Assembly: GCA_027452245.1 (NCBI GenBank)
Contig: DAIDGW010000202.1
Location: forward strand, 1-47,192
Direction of reading: 5' to 3'
DNA: 47,192 nucleotides
DNA from: Acidobacteriaceae bacterium
GTDB lineage: Bacteria > Acidobacteriota > Terriglobia > Terriglobales > Acidobacteriaceae
The position numbers and the translations under genes were made by a program. A model generated the notes under the pieces. The model was not told where the DNA came from. It searched no databases and was given only the letters and a program-made list of their open reading frames with translations. Below, one piece after another: positions 30,572 to 38,707 of the stretch. Within the stretch, counting starts at the first letter, position 1; each line of letters starts with the position of its first letter.

Positions 30572-30602
30572 CCTTGTCTCCGTGCCCTCTGCAGAGACAA
30601 GG
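30572..30602. terminator. Hairpin between convergent genes
   Basis: CCTTGTCTC (30572-30580) pairs perfectly with GAGACAAGG (30594-30602) around a 13-nt loop, in the 116-bp gap between the deaminase and the minus-strand secreted protein. It may terminate one or both. A copy of the GTCATnnTGAGCG repeat lies just before it (30524-30536). Confidence 0.4.
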
Positions 30603-30629
30603 TGGAACCGGAATCCTGCATCCGCCGCG

Positions 30630-31508
30630 CTACTTCTGCGGCGGCTGGCTTTGGGGAGGCTGGCTCTGCGGCGCCGGCTGCTGCCCCTGCGGCGACGGCT
30701 GCTGATTCTTCTTGTCGGCTGGCGGCAATTCTTTGCCCTGGTACAAAACCTTCACGTTCGAGCCGAACCGTTTGTAGTCTTCGTATTTGACGATTTCCTT
30801 GATGTGCACGTCACCCATCGTGAAGTGCAGTTCGTCATCCGCTCTGGTGTACACCGGAAACCAGTATTGCCCGTCAATCTGCTGCCGCCAGGTCGTGAAC
30901 TTCGGGAAGAGATTTTCGTTGTTCTTCTTGCGGATGTCCGGAACCGTCTTCCCATACGTCTTCACGATCTGGTAATCGTGATCGTCCACCCAGATGCGTC
31001 CCTGGAAATATCGTTTCTTCCCCACGATTTGTTTCGGGGCGATATCGAAGACGTAGCAGTGCAGTTCATCTTCCTGCTGCTGCCCCACGTACAGGATGTT
31101 GTATTCCGGAATCTCGCTGCTGGTCAGCACGAACGGCAGCCGGTGCCGGATGTCGTCCAGGTCTTCCTGCGACATCGAAATGCGCGTCAGTGACGACTGC
31201 GGCGCAAACACCACGTTTTCCGTGCGCTTGCCCTGGTCGTCGAAGATCACGTCGAACACCTCGCGGTACACGCCGTCCACCGTGTCGCCGTCCAGCGTTT
31301 CCACCTTCACGTCCTGGCGATAGGTGTACTGGTCGCGCGCCTCCGCGAATTGCGTTTCCTTCGCGGCAAACCTTTTGATGATCTCGTCAGGAGTAATGCC
31401 CTTGGGCGGAGCGGTCTCAAGCGGACCTTCCTGCGCCAGCGCAGGCATGCAAAACATAGAAGCCAAGAGGAGGGCCGTAGCGAAGAGGGCGTGCAAACCG
31501 AATTTCAT
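30630..31508 (-). CDS. Secreted conserved hypothetical protein (outer-membrane lipoprotein carrier-like fold suspected)
   Basis: This 292-residue protein has a signal peptide (MKFGLHALFATALLLASMFC, then MPALAQE). A ~220-residue beta-rich domain follows (TYRQDVKVETLDGDTVDGVY; FVLTSSEIPEYNILYVGQQQ; GRIWVDDHDYQIVKTYGKTV; WRQQIDGQYWFPVYTRADDE). The final ~45 residues are low-complexity Gln/Pro (PQSQPPQSQPPQK), probably a disordered tail. The strand pattern (basic residues then TWRQQIDGQYWFPV) resembles LolA/RseB-type lipid-binding sheets often seen in Acidobacteria, but no family assignment is certain. ATG 31508 puts the signal peptide first; the frame continues back to 31631 without signal features. 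5' region has TATCGT at about -25. Confidence 0.7.
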   Translation of the reverse strand: MKFGLHALFATALLLASMFCMPALAQEGPLETAPPKGITPDEIIKRFAAKETQFAEARDQYTYRQDVKVETLDGDTVDGVYREVFDVIFDDQGKRTENVVFAPQSSLTRISMSQEDLDDIRHRLPFVLTSSEIPEYNILYVGQQQEDELHCYVFDIAPKQIVGKKRYFQGRIWVDDHDYQIVKTYGKTVPDIRKKNNENLFPKFTTWRQQIDGQYWFPVYTRADDELHFTMGDVHIKEIVKYEDYKRFGSNVKVLYQGKELPPADKKNQQPSPQGQQPAPQSQPPQSQPPQK

Positions 31509-31757
31509 GGTCGTAATCCCGGAAAACGATAGATTGCGGTCCCGGCGCCTGCGCGCCAACCGCTCAAACCTGCAAAGCCTTACAGCTAGTCTATCGAAAT
31601 CGGGCGGGAACGGCAGGAAACAGACAAGCAATGAGTTCGAGATCCGCTCGGTAAAGGGCGCGTCTTGCTGTCCGCACCGCCTGAGGCCGCGGTTTCGATC
31701 TCAGTCGCTGAGGGGCTTTCCGAAACGTCTCCAATTCATTCTTGTCTACCGCGGCAA

Positions 31758-31802
31758 CCCTACCTCCGACCCCTCTCCGCTCAGCGAGGCCGGAGGCTAG
31801 GG
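31758..31802. repeat. Compound GC-rich hairpin
   Basis: CCCTAcCTCCG (31758-31768) pairs with CGGAGgcTAGGG (31791-31802) with a small internal loop, and the inner sequence holds CCTC/GAGG pairing. The form (two nested stems flanked by CCCTA/TAGGG) resembles dispersed acidobacterial palindromic repeats; only one copy is in this window. Confidence 0.4.
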
Positions 31803-32058
31803 TGCTGCAGTTCTGCCGCACGTTAAGATGCCTTTCTGGATGAAGGGTTGCCGTGCCTCAAGGAATTCACCATCCCCCACCACAGCCCGATTCCGATCCT
31901 TCCTATCTGGTCTGAATGGCCGCAAGCCGCCTTGGTTGCCTCGATCGTTGCGTGTGATCGCGGCCTGAGTCGCGGCTGTTCCGGCGGATGCTCCGTTCCA
32001 GCTCCGCTTGAGCCGGGATGTTCACCACACCCGTCCAGTTCCACCCAACTTTACTGGC

Positions 32059-32071
32059 GTCATCTTGAGCG
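32059..32071 (+). repeat. GTCATcyTGAGCG repeat, copy
   Basis: GTCATCTTGAGCG. Copies in the same family: 30524-30536 (GTCATGCTGAGCG), 32893-32905 (GTCATCTTGAGCG), 42720-42732 on the minus strand (GTCATCCTGAGCG) and 45276-45286 (GTCATCCTGAG). All lie between genes. The 32059 and 32893 copies share a further ~55 bp downstream, up to CCACATGTCCGGCAAGCCCGG. Confidence 0.6.
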
Positions 32072-32124
32072 AAGCCGTTTTCTCCAGGCGAAAAATCTCC
32101 GCGCCAATCCACATGTCCGGCAAG

Positions 32125-32144
32125 CCCGGCGTTTCAACGCCGGG
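32125..32144. repeat. CCCGGCGTT/AACGCCGGG palindrome overlapping the end of the GNAT gene
   Basis: CCCGGCGTT-TC-AACGCCGGG: 9-bp perfect stem with 2-nt loop. Other copies at 33086-33103 (CCGGCGTTTAAACGCCGG) and 34953-34972. The last codons and the TGA of the GNAT gene fall inside this copy. Confidence 0.65.
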
Positions 32145-32742
32145 GTGCAGCCGAACGGCCGGTTTCAGCTGGCCCAGAGGTTTTTAAGGACCGATTTTGA
32201 TCGCGCCATTTCTGGGTGGTGATCTCCCACATACACACCTCGATCTCTTTTGGGCCCCACAGGATGTTGTGTGTGTAACTGAATCCCACCCGTTCGAGCA
32301 GCTTTCGCGAATCGTCGTGTGCGACTCCATGTCCGGCGACGATCACCGGCAGGTCCAGCGTATCGAACCCATGCGCGAGGACAGCGAGCAGGGCCTCCTC
32401 GCCCAGGCGCAGACCCCAGGCCGACCGCATGAGATTGACGCCGGCCTCGATTCTCTGGGGATCCATCGACCACGGCCGTAGACCGGCACACCCTGCAAAT
32501 TCACCCGTCTCACGCAGGAAGATTGGCCAGTATTGCATTCCGAGATTGCGGTTGCGTTCACATTCGATGTGAAGCCGATCATGCGCCTGTTCTCGGCTCA
32601 TAGCTCCGCCGAAGAAGCGGGTTACTTCAGGATCACACCATAGCGACTCAGCTAGAGCTGTATCGTTCTCGGACCAGCTTCTGAACACCAATCGACCGGA
32701 GGGCGGCGGAAAAATCGGTGAGCTTGATGAATTGACGGACAC
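32134..32742 (-). CDS. GNAT-family acetyltransferase
   Basis: This 202-residue protein has the N-acetyltransferase fold: RLVFRSWSENDTALAESLWC (beta1-alpha1), FLRETGEFAGCAGLRPWSMD (beta2-beta4), EAGVNLMRSAWGLRLGEEAL (acetyl-CoA loop region) and VAGHGVAHDDSRKLLERVGF, the RimJ-like C-terminal signature. It should transfer acetyl from acetyl-CoA to an amine; the substrate is unknown. The start is GTG 32742: GGAGG lies 7 nt before it, while the longer frame back to 33054 is repeat DNA without a ribosome site. The last residues (GRSAAPRR) and the stop are encoded by the palindromic repeat at 32125-32144, so the native C-terminus may have been replaced by repeat insertion. Confidence 0.85.
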   Translation of the reverse strand: MSVNSSSSPIFPPPSGRLVFRSWSENDTALAESLWCDPEVTRFFGGAMSREQAHDRLHIECERNRNLGMQYWPIFLRETGEFAGCAGLRPWSMDPQRIEAGVNLMRSAWGLRLGEEALLAVLAHGFDTLDLPVIVAGHGVAHDDSRKLLERVGFSYTHNILWGPKEIEVCMWEITTQKWRDQNRSLKTSGPAETGRSAAPRR

Positions 32743-32841
32743 GCGGGAGCCTCCGTCATCAGCATAACAATGTTCGCTGGTGACAGAGCGGGTGCGGCTG
32801 GCCCCATCTTTTCGCGCTTTTCTGTCGGGTTCCACAACATG

Positions 32842-32872
32842 CTTTACATTTTGTCCATGGACATCCTTTACA
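32842..32872 (-). promoter_or_regulatory. Palindrome flanked by direct repeats, operator candidate for the GNAT gene
   Basis: TGTCCATGGACA (32852-32863) is a perfect 12-bp palindrome. On either side is a direct repeat, CTTTACA (32842-32848 and 32866-32872), i.e. TGTAAAG on the minus strand, 24 bp apart. It is 100-130 bp upstream of the GTG start of the GNAT gene. The regulator is not identified. Confidence 0.4.
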
Positions 32873-33085
32873 GTGTAGGGCTTCATTTCGGCGTCATCTT
32901 GAGCGGAGCCGCTGTCTCCAGGCAGAGCAAAAGGTCTCCTCGCCAATCCACATGTCCGGCAAGCCCGGAAACCTTCGTCCATGACTGATCCGATATCCGC
33001 GCCTCGTAGCCCGCACAAACTCCACTTGCGCGGGATTCCTGCACTCGCGAGCACTCATATCCCGCAGGGGACATCTGACAATAGC

Positions 33086-33103
33086 CCGGCGTTTAAACGC
33101 CGG
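33086..33103. repeat. CCGGCGTTTAAACGCCGG palindrome
   Basis: Perfect 18-bp palindrome, preceded by the block GACATCTGACAATAGCC, which also precedes the copy at 34953. The shared longer unit is about 40 bp. Confidence 0.65.
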
Positions 33104-33125
33104 AGAGCATGCCAACAACGAAACC

Positions 33126-33143
33126 GCGTCCCGCTAGGGACGC
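33126..33143. repeat. GC-rich hairpin next to the palindrome
   Basis: GCGTCCC-GCTA-GGGACGC: 7-bp stem, 4-nt loop, part of the same repeat cluster. A degenerate version (GTCCCGCTGGAGAC) lies just before the 34953 copy. Confidence 0.45.
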
Positions 33144-33427
33144 CTGATCAATCATGAATTCATGCCCTCGCGGCCAGCCCTGCCCATCTTATCTTCATCT
33201 TCCGGCCACTGATTCAATTCACGATGGGCAAGCGCACGCTAACGCTTTGGCGTGGAAGGTCAAATCTAAGCAGCCTCCGGCGATTTAAAAAGCGCGTGCA
33301 TCAAGGGCTTTGGCGTGATACGATTCCGGCCTCTTCGGTTGAGATGCGCTCCCGTGCACCAGCCGATGTCCGGCTAGCCTCCCCCTTCAAGTCGCTGCAC
33401 AGTTTTTCTGAAAGTGAGAAAACTTGT

Positions 33428-34864
33428 ATGAGGACCCGCAAGACGCTTGTCTCGAAAATTGTTTACCCAGTCACAACTGTTGTGCTGCTGCTGGTTGCAT
33501 CTGCCGCCAGCGCGCAACTCAAAACCTTGCATAGCTTTGACTTCACCGATGGAGCCGATCCGAATGGATGGCTTATCCAGGGTTCCGACGGGAATCTCTA
33601 CGGAACCACCGCGAGCCAAGGCGCGAATGGCTACGGGACCGTTTTCAAAATTTCACCGGCCGGCAACTTCGTCACGCTTTATGACTTCTGCTCGCTCAGC
33701 GTTTGTGCGGATGGTGCTGGACCGCTTGCAGGACTTATCCAAGCCAGCGACGGAAACTTTTATGGCACGACGAACACAGGCGGAGCCAACGTATACGGCG
33801 GAACAGTTTTTAAAATCACCCCAGCTGGCGCGCTGACGACACTCTTCAGCTTCTGTGATCCCCCGGTGAACTGCTCATCTGGGTACCATCCCGAGGCAGG
33901 GTTAGTGCAGGGCAGCGACGGCAACCTTTACGGAGTTACCTATTTGGGCGGCGCCAATGGAGGCGGTACAGTCTACCGGATCACTCGCACTGGCATCCTG
34001 ACCGTTACCTATAATTTTCCCTTGGGATCGCAACCTTCCGGAACGCTGATTCAGGCGACCGATGGCAATCTGTACGGAACCACTGCCGCCGGGGGAACAT
34101 ATGGTTACGGCACGGTCTTCAAGATCTCTCTCAGCGGATCGCTGACCACTCTGTACAGCTTCTGTGCAACCTCCGGATGCCCCGATGGCGAGGCTCCGAT
34201 CGCAGGCTTGGTCCAGGGTAGCGATGGAAATTTTTATGGAACAACGTACTTCGGCGGTATCAATCTGTCCGGAACGATCTTCAAGATCAATGCTGCAGGA
34301 AAGCTGACCACGATTTACAACTTCTGCTCTTTGTCAGCCTGCTCCGACGGCCAGTACCCGGAAGACAGCTTGATTCAGGCGGGCAACGGGACGACCTTTT
34401 ATGGAACAGCATCCCGAGGCGGAGCCAATTTCTACGGGACCGCGTTCAAGGTTAGCTCCACGGGCACAATGACTACGCTCTATAGTTTTTGTGCGCAAAG
34501 CGGATGCACCGACGGCCAAAACCCGTATGCCAACCTAATGCAAGACACGAACGGAAGCTTCTACGGGACAACATTCGGCGGAGGGAGCAGTTCTGCGGGC
34601 ACTGTGTTCAGCCTGTCTGCGGGACTTGGCCGATTCATCGAAACGCAGCCGAGCTACGGGAAGGCGGGGGCGTCGATCAAGATACTGGGTACCAACCTGA
34701 CGGGCGCTACAAGTGTCACATTTAATGGGACGTCAGCAACCTTCACGGTGAACTCGTCATCGCTGATCACTGCGACTGTGCCTGCAGGCGCGACCACCGG
34801 ATTCGTCCAGGTCGCAACACCGGGTGGCACGCTCAAGAGTAATCGCAAGTTCCTGGTGCGATAA
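33428..34864 (+). CDS. Secreted GloVer-repeat protein with C-terminal IPT/TIG domain
   Basis: This 478-residue protein has a signal peptide (LVSKIVYPVTTVVLLLVASA, then ASA). Seven tandem repeats of about 55-60 residues follow, of the type seen in 'choice-of-anchor tandem repeat GloVer' proteins: a block such as GSDGNLYGTTASQGANGYGT followed by VFKISPAGNFVTLYDFC. Repeat units with the G-N-L/F-Y-G-T core are visible at all seven positions, with Cys pairs between them. The C-terminus (IETQPSYGKAGASIKILGTN ... TFNGTSATFTVNSSSLITAT) is an IPT/TIG Ig-like domain. It probably makes a beta-propeller at the cell surface or outside; the function is unknown. ATG 33428 puts the signal peptide first. Confidence 0.88.
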   Translation: MRTRKTLVSKIVYPVTTVVLLLVASAASAQLKTLHSFDFTDGADPNGWLIQGSDGNLYGTTASQGANGYGTVFKISPAGNFVTLYDFCSLSVCADGAGPLAGLIQASDGNFYGTTNTGGANVYGGTVFKITPAGALTTLFSFCDPPVNCSSGYHPEAGLVQGSDGNLYGVTYLGGANGGGTVYRITRTGILTVTYNFPLGSQPSGTLIQATDGNLYGTTAAGGTYGYGTVFKISLSGSLTTLYSFCATSGCPDGEAPIAGLVQGSDGNFYGTTYFGGINLSGTIFKINAAGKLTTIYNFCSLSACSDGQYPEDSLIQAGNGTTFYGTASRGGANFYGTAFKVSSTGTMTTLYSFCAQSGCTDGQNPYANLMQDTNGSFYGTTFGGGSSSAGTVFSLSAGLGRFIETQPSYGKAGASIKILGTNLTGATSVTFNGTSATFTVNSSSLITATVPAGATTGFVQVATPGGTLKSNRKFLVR

Positions 34865-34952
34865 GCGGCGGCCCAGATTGACTTTTTGCCGTGCATAGCC
34901 ACGGAGCAGCCCTCCCACGCACGCATGTCCCGCTGGAGACATCTGACAATAG

Positions 34953-34972
34953 CCCGGCGTTTCAACGCCGGG
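34953..34972. repeat. CCCGGCGTT/AACGCCGGG palindrome, third copy
   Basis: Same 9-bp stem and TC loop as at 32125-32144, preceded by GACATCTGACAATAGCC as at 33071. It is 89 bp after the GloVer gene stop. Confidence 0.65.
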
Positions 34973-35096
34973 TGCGGGCAGGTGCCTACCCCTGATCCGC
35001 CCGGCAAAAATAGCTCCTCTTCTACCGCTGCGCGCGGGTCGCCAAATCGCCCCGGCCGTGGAGGTCTCTTCTCCCTCTTTGTTTTCTTGGATTTAT

Positions 35097-35158
35097 CTGT
35101 CATGACAGTATCGCCTGCCCATAGTCGTCATGACGATGTGTTCCTTCAGGAACATTTT
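35097..35158. promoter_or_regulatory. Two TCATGA palindromes and a terminator-like hairpin
   Basis: CTGTCATGACAG (35097-35108) and CGTCATGACG (35126-35135) share the TCATGA core with centres 28 bp apart. TGTTCC-TTCA-GGAACA (35139-35154) followed by TTTT is a short intrinsic-terminator-like hairpin. They may be paired protein-binding sites upstream of the DUF4440 gene. No regulator is assigned. Confidence 0.35.
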
Positions 35159-35303
35159 GCCTTGACCGTACGCGCCGGCGGATGACCCTTCTCCGTCTTC
35201 GAAGATTGGGATGCGCTCCGCAACTCATCCCGCTTTCCACCTCCTCTGTCCGGGCACAACGAAGATGGATTATCCTTGACCAGTCATCCTTTGGAGGGCG
35301 TTT

Positions 35304-35816
35304 ATGAAATCCATCCATTGCGCGTGCGCGGCGATGCTGCTGAGTTTTTGTCTCCCAGCTGCCACCGCCCGCACATCGGCTGCGGCCAAGGCCGCCGAAA
35401 AGCCTCCGCAGATTGCCGAAACTTCCCAGAAGCTTACCCCGTTCGAGCAGGCGCTGGTCGACGCGGAAAATGGTTTCATTGCCGCCGCGGAAAAAGGCGA
35501 TCTCGCCTATATGAAGCGAACTCTCGCCGACGACTATTCCTTCGTCGGCTTCGACGGCCAGGCTTACGAGCGCCAGGACATGCTTGACGGTTTTGGCGGC
35601 GCCGGCGTCAAACTGGAACCCTACAACCTACAGGTCATCCCCATGGGAGACGACGCCGGAATCGTGAGCTATGACCTGATCTTCCGCGTGCCCGCGTCGG
35701 AAGACGAGGGGCCTCCTCCCCGCTATCAGCACTGGAGCACGGTCTGGGTGAAGCGCGACGGCCAGTGGAAAATCAAATTCCAGCAGACCACGCCCACCCA
35801 CTGGGGCGATTGGTAG
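35304..35816 (+). CDS. Secreted DUF4440/SnoaL-like (NTF2-fold) protein
   Basis: This 170-residue protein has a signal peptide (MKSIHCACAAMLLSFCLPAA, TARTSA). An NTF2-like domain at about 45-165 reads FEQALVDAENGFIAAAEKGD, LAYMKRTLADDYSFVGFDGQ, DAGIVSYDLIFRVPASEDEG and STVWVKRDGQWKIKFQQTTP. DUF4440 proteins bind small ligands or act as non-catalytic pocket proteins; no catalytic residue is clear. GGAGG lies just upstream of ATG 35304. The selB gene begins 40 bp after it with its own -10-like element. Confidence 0.85.
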   Translation: MKSIHCACAAMLLSFCLPAATARTSAAAKAAEKPPQIAETSQKLTPFEQALVDAENGFIAAAEKGDLAYMKRTLADDYSFVGFDGQAYERQDMLDGFGGAGVKLEPYNLQVIPMGDDAGIVSYDLIFRVPASEDEGPPPRYQHWSTVWVKRDGQWKIKFQQTTPTHWGDW

Positions 35817-35838
35817 AGCTGGCCTGCGCATTGCCCGC

Positions 35839-35847
35839 TGCTAAGAT
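35839..35847 (+). promoter_or_regulatory. Extended -10 element ahead of selB
   Basis: TGC-TAAGAT ends 8 nt before the selB ATG; transcription would start at the start codon itself. No ribosome site. Confidence 0.35.
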
Positions 35848-35855
35848 GCAATCAG

Positions 35856-37751
35856 ATGAAATCGATCATCGTCGGCACGGCGGGACACATCGATCATGGC
35901 AAGACGGCGCTGGTGCGCGCGCTGACCGGGATCGATGCCGACCGCCTGCAGGAAGAAAAGCGGCGCGGCATCACCATCGATCTCGGTTTCGCGCACATGG
36001 AACTGCGCACGCCCGCCGGAGAGGCGCTGCGCCTGGGTTTCGTCGATGTCCCCGGCCACGAGCGCTTTGTGCGCAACATGCTGGCCGGCGTGGGCGGCAT
36101 CGATTTGGTGCTGCTGGTCATCGCCGCCGACGAATCGATCAAGCCGCAGACGCGCGAGCACTTCGACATCCTGCAGTTGCTCGGGGTGCGGCGCGGCATC
36201 ACTGTGTTGACCAAGTCTGACGCCGTCGATGCTGAAACTCTCGACGTGGTGCGCCTGGAGGTCGAAGAGTTTCTCCGCGGAACATTCCTGGACGCCCCAA
36301 ATTCCATCATCCCAGTCAGCTCGCTCACGGGCGCGGGCCTCGACGAACTGAAGCAGGCCATCATCGCCGCCGCTGCCGGCACGCAGTTACGCGATGCGCT
36401 GGCGCTGCCCCGGCTTCCCATCGACCGCGTCTTCACCATGAAAGGATTTGGCACGGTCGTCACCGGAACGCTGATCTCGGGCACGATCCGGAAAGAAGAC
36501 GAGCTGGAAGTATTTCCCGCGGGACGGCGCGTGCGCGTGCGCGGCATCCAGGTGCATGGCTCGTCGTCTGATCAGGCGCTTGCTGGGCAGCGCACCGCGC
36601 TGAATCTCGCCGGCGCGAGCACCGAGGACCTGGAGCGCGGCATGACCCTCGCGCCTCCGGATACATTGCAGGCGACGCAGCGCGTGGATGTGCAATTGCA
36701 GTTGCTGCACTCGGCGCCGCGCCCGCTGAAAGACCGCGCCCGCGTCCACTTCCACGCGCACACCACGGAAACGGTGGCGCAGGCCGCGCTGTACGGGGCG
36801 AAAGAGATCCGTCCGGGAGAGACATCGTTCGCCCGGCTGTCGTTCGCCGATCCCATTCTTCTCCTTCCGCAGGATCGCTTCATTCTGCGGCAGTTTTCTC
36901 CCGTGATCACCATCGGCGGCGGAGCCGTAATCGACTCCGCGCCGCTCGCGCGAGCGCGCACCAAAAGCAATGCGCTCGAAGTGCTCGCCGGCGACAATGC
37001 GGAACAGGTCCTGAAACATCGCATTGCGCGCCGCGACCGCCGCGGAATTTCGCTGGCGCAACTGGTCGCCGAGAGCGGATGGCCGCAATCCCGCATGCAG
37101 TCGCAATTGGCCGAGCCGCTGAAGCAAAAGCAGATCATCGCCTGGAACGACACTCTGATCGATGCTTCCGCCTGGAATGCATTGCAAACGCAACTCATCC
37201 AGAATGTCGCAGCCTTCCACACGAAGAACCCACTGGTGCCAGGCATTAGCAGAGAAGAACTGCGCGAGCAACTCGATACCACGCCGGCAATGTTCGACGC
37301 CTTGATGCGCGACTTGCCGCAGCAGAAGAAGATTGAGATTGCGGGCGACCTGGTCCGCCTGCCCGGGCGCGGCGTGGTCATGAAAGATGAAGAAGCCGAA
37401 TCAAAGAAGACAATTGAAGAAGCGTTCGCCGCCGCGGGATTGAAAGCTCCAGCGCTGCATGACGTCCTCGCCGGATTGAAAGTCGACAAAGCGCGCGCCC
37501 AGAAGATTGTCACGCTGCTTCTGCGCGACCGCATCCTGGTGAAGGTTTCGCAGGAACTGGTGGTTCACCGCAGCGCGCTTGAGCAGTTGCGGCGGCAACT
37601 GGCCGCGTACAAGGCGAAGTCGCCGAAGATCAATGTCGGCGAATTCAAGGATCTCACCGGCGTGAGCCGAAAATATGCCATCCCGCTGCTCGAATATCTG
37701 GACCGCGAGCGGGTAACGCAGCGCACGGGCGATGTGCGCACAATTCTCTGA
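35856..37751 (+). CDS. selB: Selenocysteine-specific elongation factor SelB
   Basis: This 631-residue GTPase carries tRNA(Sec) to UGA codons next to a SECIS hairpin. The G domain (1-170) has P-loop [13 protein letters not shown], the effector [16 protein letters not shown] and TKSD (the NKxD equivalent). EF-Tu-like domains II and III include [20 protein letters not shown] and [20 protein letters not shown]. The C-terminal third (about 380-631) carries winged helices, including [20 protein letters not shown] and [20 protein letters not shown], which bind the mRNA hairpin. The length is right for bacterial SelB. It implies selenocysteine decoding, yet no selA, selC or selD is in the window. Confidence 0.95.
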   Translation: MKSIIVGTAGHIDHGKTALVRALTGIDADRLQEEKRRGITIDLGFAHMELRTPAGEALRLGFVDVPGHERFVRNMLAGVGGIDLVLLVIAADESIKPQTREHFDILQLLGVRRGITVLTKSDAVDAETLDVVRLEVEEFLRGTFLDAPNSIIPVSSLTGAGLDELKQAIIAAAAGTQLRDALALPRLPIDRVFTMKGFGTVVTGTLISGTIRKEDELEVFPAGRRVRVRGIQVHGSSSDQALAGQRTALNLAGASTEDLERGMTLAPPDTLQATQRVDVQLQLLHSAPRPLKDRARVHFHAHTTETVAQAALYGAKEIRPGETSFARLSFADPILLLPQDRFILRQFSPVITIGGGAVIDSAPLARARTKSNALEVLAGDNAEQVLKHRIARRDRRGISLAQLVAESGWPQSRMQSQLAEPLKQKQIIAWNDTLIDASAWNALQTQLIQNVAAFHTKNPLVPGISREELREQLDTTPAMFDALMRDLPQQKKIEIAGDLVRLPGRGVVMKDEEAESKKTIEEAFAAAGLKAPALHDVLAGLKVDKARAQKIVTLLLRDRILVKVSQELVVHRSALEQLRRQLAAYKAKSPKINVGEFKDLTGVSRKYAIPLLEYLDRERVTQRTGDVRTIL

Positions 37752-37833
37752 CTTGGTTGCAGCAAATCGGGTGTTGCGTGCATCATAGGGAGCACGGCCT
37801 CTCAGCGTCAGCGAAAGCGCCTCCCGACAACCC

Positions 37834-38667
37834 ATGACCCGAACGCGTCTTGCCCTCTGCGCCGCGCTGTTGCTGAGTCTCACTCCGTTCGCCAAAGCCC
37901 AGGACAATTACGAGATCCAGGTCTATGGCTCCGATACCGTGCCGCCGCGCACGACCATGTTCGAAATTCATTCCAACTTCACGGCCCAGGGCTCGAAGAC
38001 GATCGAGGACGGAATGCTGCCCACCGAACACGCCGAGCACGAGACGCTGGAAATCACGCAGGGCATCAACAGCTGGGCGGAGGTCGGATTCTACGTGTTC
38101 AGCAGCATTCAATCCGACGGCGGGTGGCAGTGGGTAGGAGATCACATCCGCCCGCGGGTGCGGGCTCCCGATTCCTGGCACTGGCCGGTGGGCGTCAGCA
38201 TCTCCAACGAGATCGGATACCAGCGCAGGGCGTTCTCTCCCGACACATGGACGTGGGAGATCCGGCCGATCATCGACAAGAAAATGGGGCCGTGGTACTG
38301 GGCGTTCAATCCGGCGCTCGACCGGTCGTTTCACGGGCAAAGCGTGAACCAGGGGGTCACGTTCTCGCCGGCATTCAAGCTCAGCTACGACATCACGAAG
38401 AAGATCGCCGGAGGATTCGAGTACTACGGCTCGACCGGACCGATCACCGGCTTCGATCCGCTCTACCAGCAGCAGCAGCAATTCTTTCCCGACGTCGATA
38501 TCGATTTCGGCCCGCAGTGGGAGTTCAACTTTGGCGTGGGCTGGGGAGCGACGCGGTCGACCGATCACCTGATCATCAAGTGCATCATCGGGCGGCGCTT
38601 CAACTGGCCGGAACATGCCAAGGTGAAGCTGAAACATCCGGCAAGTACCGATTCTTCAGACGAATAG
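37834..38667 (+). CDS. Secreted or outer-membrane hypothetical protein
   Basis: This 277-residue protein has a signal peptide (MTRTRLALCAALLLSLTPFA, KAQ). A beta-rich body with alternating aromatic residues follows (FEIHSNFTAQGSKTIEDG; ITQGINSWAEVGFYVFSS; VGVSISNEIGYQRRAFSP; GPWYWAFNPALDRSFHGQ; WEFNFGVGWGATRSTDHLII). It resembles small outer-membrane barrels of the phenol-degradation MetA-like/transporter type, but the family is not certain. The C-terminus ends in a polar tail after RRFNWPEHAKVKLK, so no classical terminal Phe is present. It follows selB by 82 bp. Confidence 0.65.
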   Translation: MTRTRLALCAALLLSLTPFAKAQDNYEIQVYGSDTVPPRTTMFEIHSNFTAQGSKTIEDGMLPTEHAEHETLEITQGINSWAEVGFYVFSSIQSDGGWQWVGDHIRPRVRAPDSWHWPVGVSISNEIGYQRRAFSPDTWTWEIRPIIDKKMGPWYWAFNPALDRSFHGQSVNQGVTFSPAFKLSYDITKKIAGGFEYYGSTGPITGFDPLYQQQQQFFPDVDIDFGPQWEFNFGVGWGATRSTDHLIIKCIIGRRFNWPEHAKVKLKHPASTDSSDE

Positions 38668-38672
38668 AATGA

Positions 38673-38700
38673 TTGTACATACAGTATTGTAGTCTATACG
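38673..38700 (+). promoter_or_regulatory. Promoter-like sequence between convergent genes
   Basis: TTGTAC (38673-38678), 16-bp spacer, TATACG (38695-38700), in an AT-rich patch right after the stop of the outer-membrane-like gene and ahead of the GC-rich structured segment. It could drive a short RNA. Weak -10, untested. Confidence 0.3.
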
Positions 38701-38707
38701 CGTCTGC

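Larger units (their letters stand above)
31509..32133. other. 625-bp spacer with repeats, no gene seen
   Basis: Between the secreted protein and the GNAT gene I see no convincing gene. The plus-strand frames here (for example 31848-32222) have no ribosome site and run through repeat DNA. It contains a compound hairpin at 31758-31802, a GTCATcTTGAGCG repeat copy at 32059-32071 and, at its right edge, the CCCGGCGTT palindrome. Confidence 0.6.
32743..33427. other. 685-bp repeat-rich spacer
   Basis: No gene seen between the GNAT start and the GloVer protein. The long frame extending the GNAT gene to 33054 and the one extending the GloVer gene to 33224 are rejected. It contains an operator-like palindrome (32842-32872), repeat copies at 32893-32905 and 33086-33103, and a hairpin at 33126-33143. 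Confidence 0.6.
34865..35303. other. 439-bp spacer with palindromes, no gene seen
   Basis: It contains a palindromic repeat copy (34953-34972), two TCATGA-centred palindromes (35097-35108, 35126-35135) and a hairpin with a T run (35139-35158). No ORF with a ribosome site is present. Confidence 0.6.

Noticed and set aside
31848-32222. 124-residue plus-strand frame near the GNAT gene
   Set aside because: It runs through repeat copies and overlaps the real GNAT gene in antisense; no start signal.
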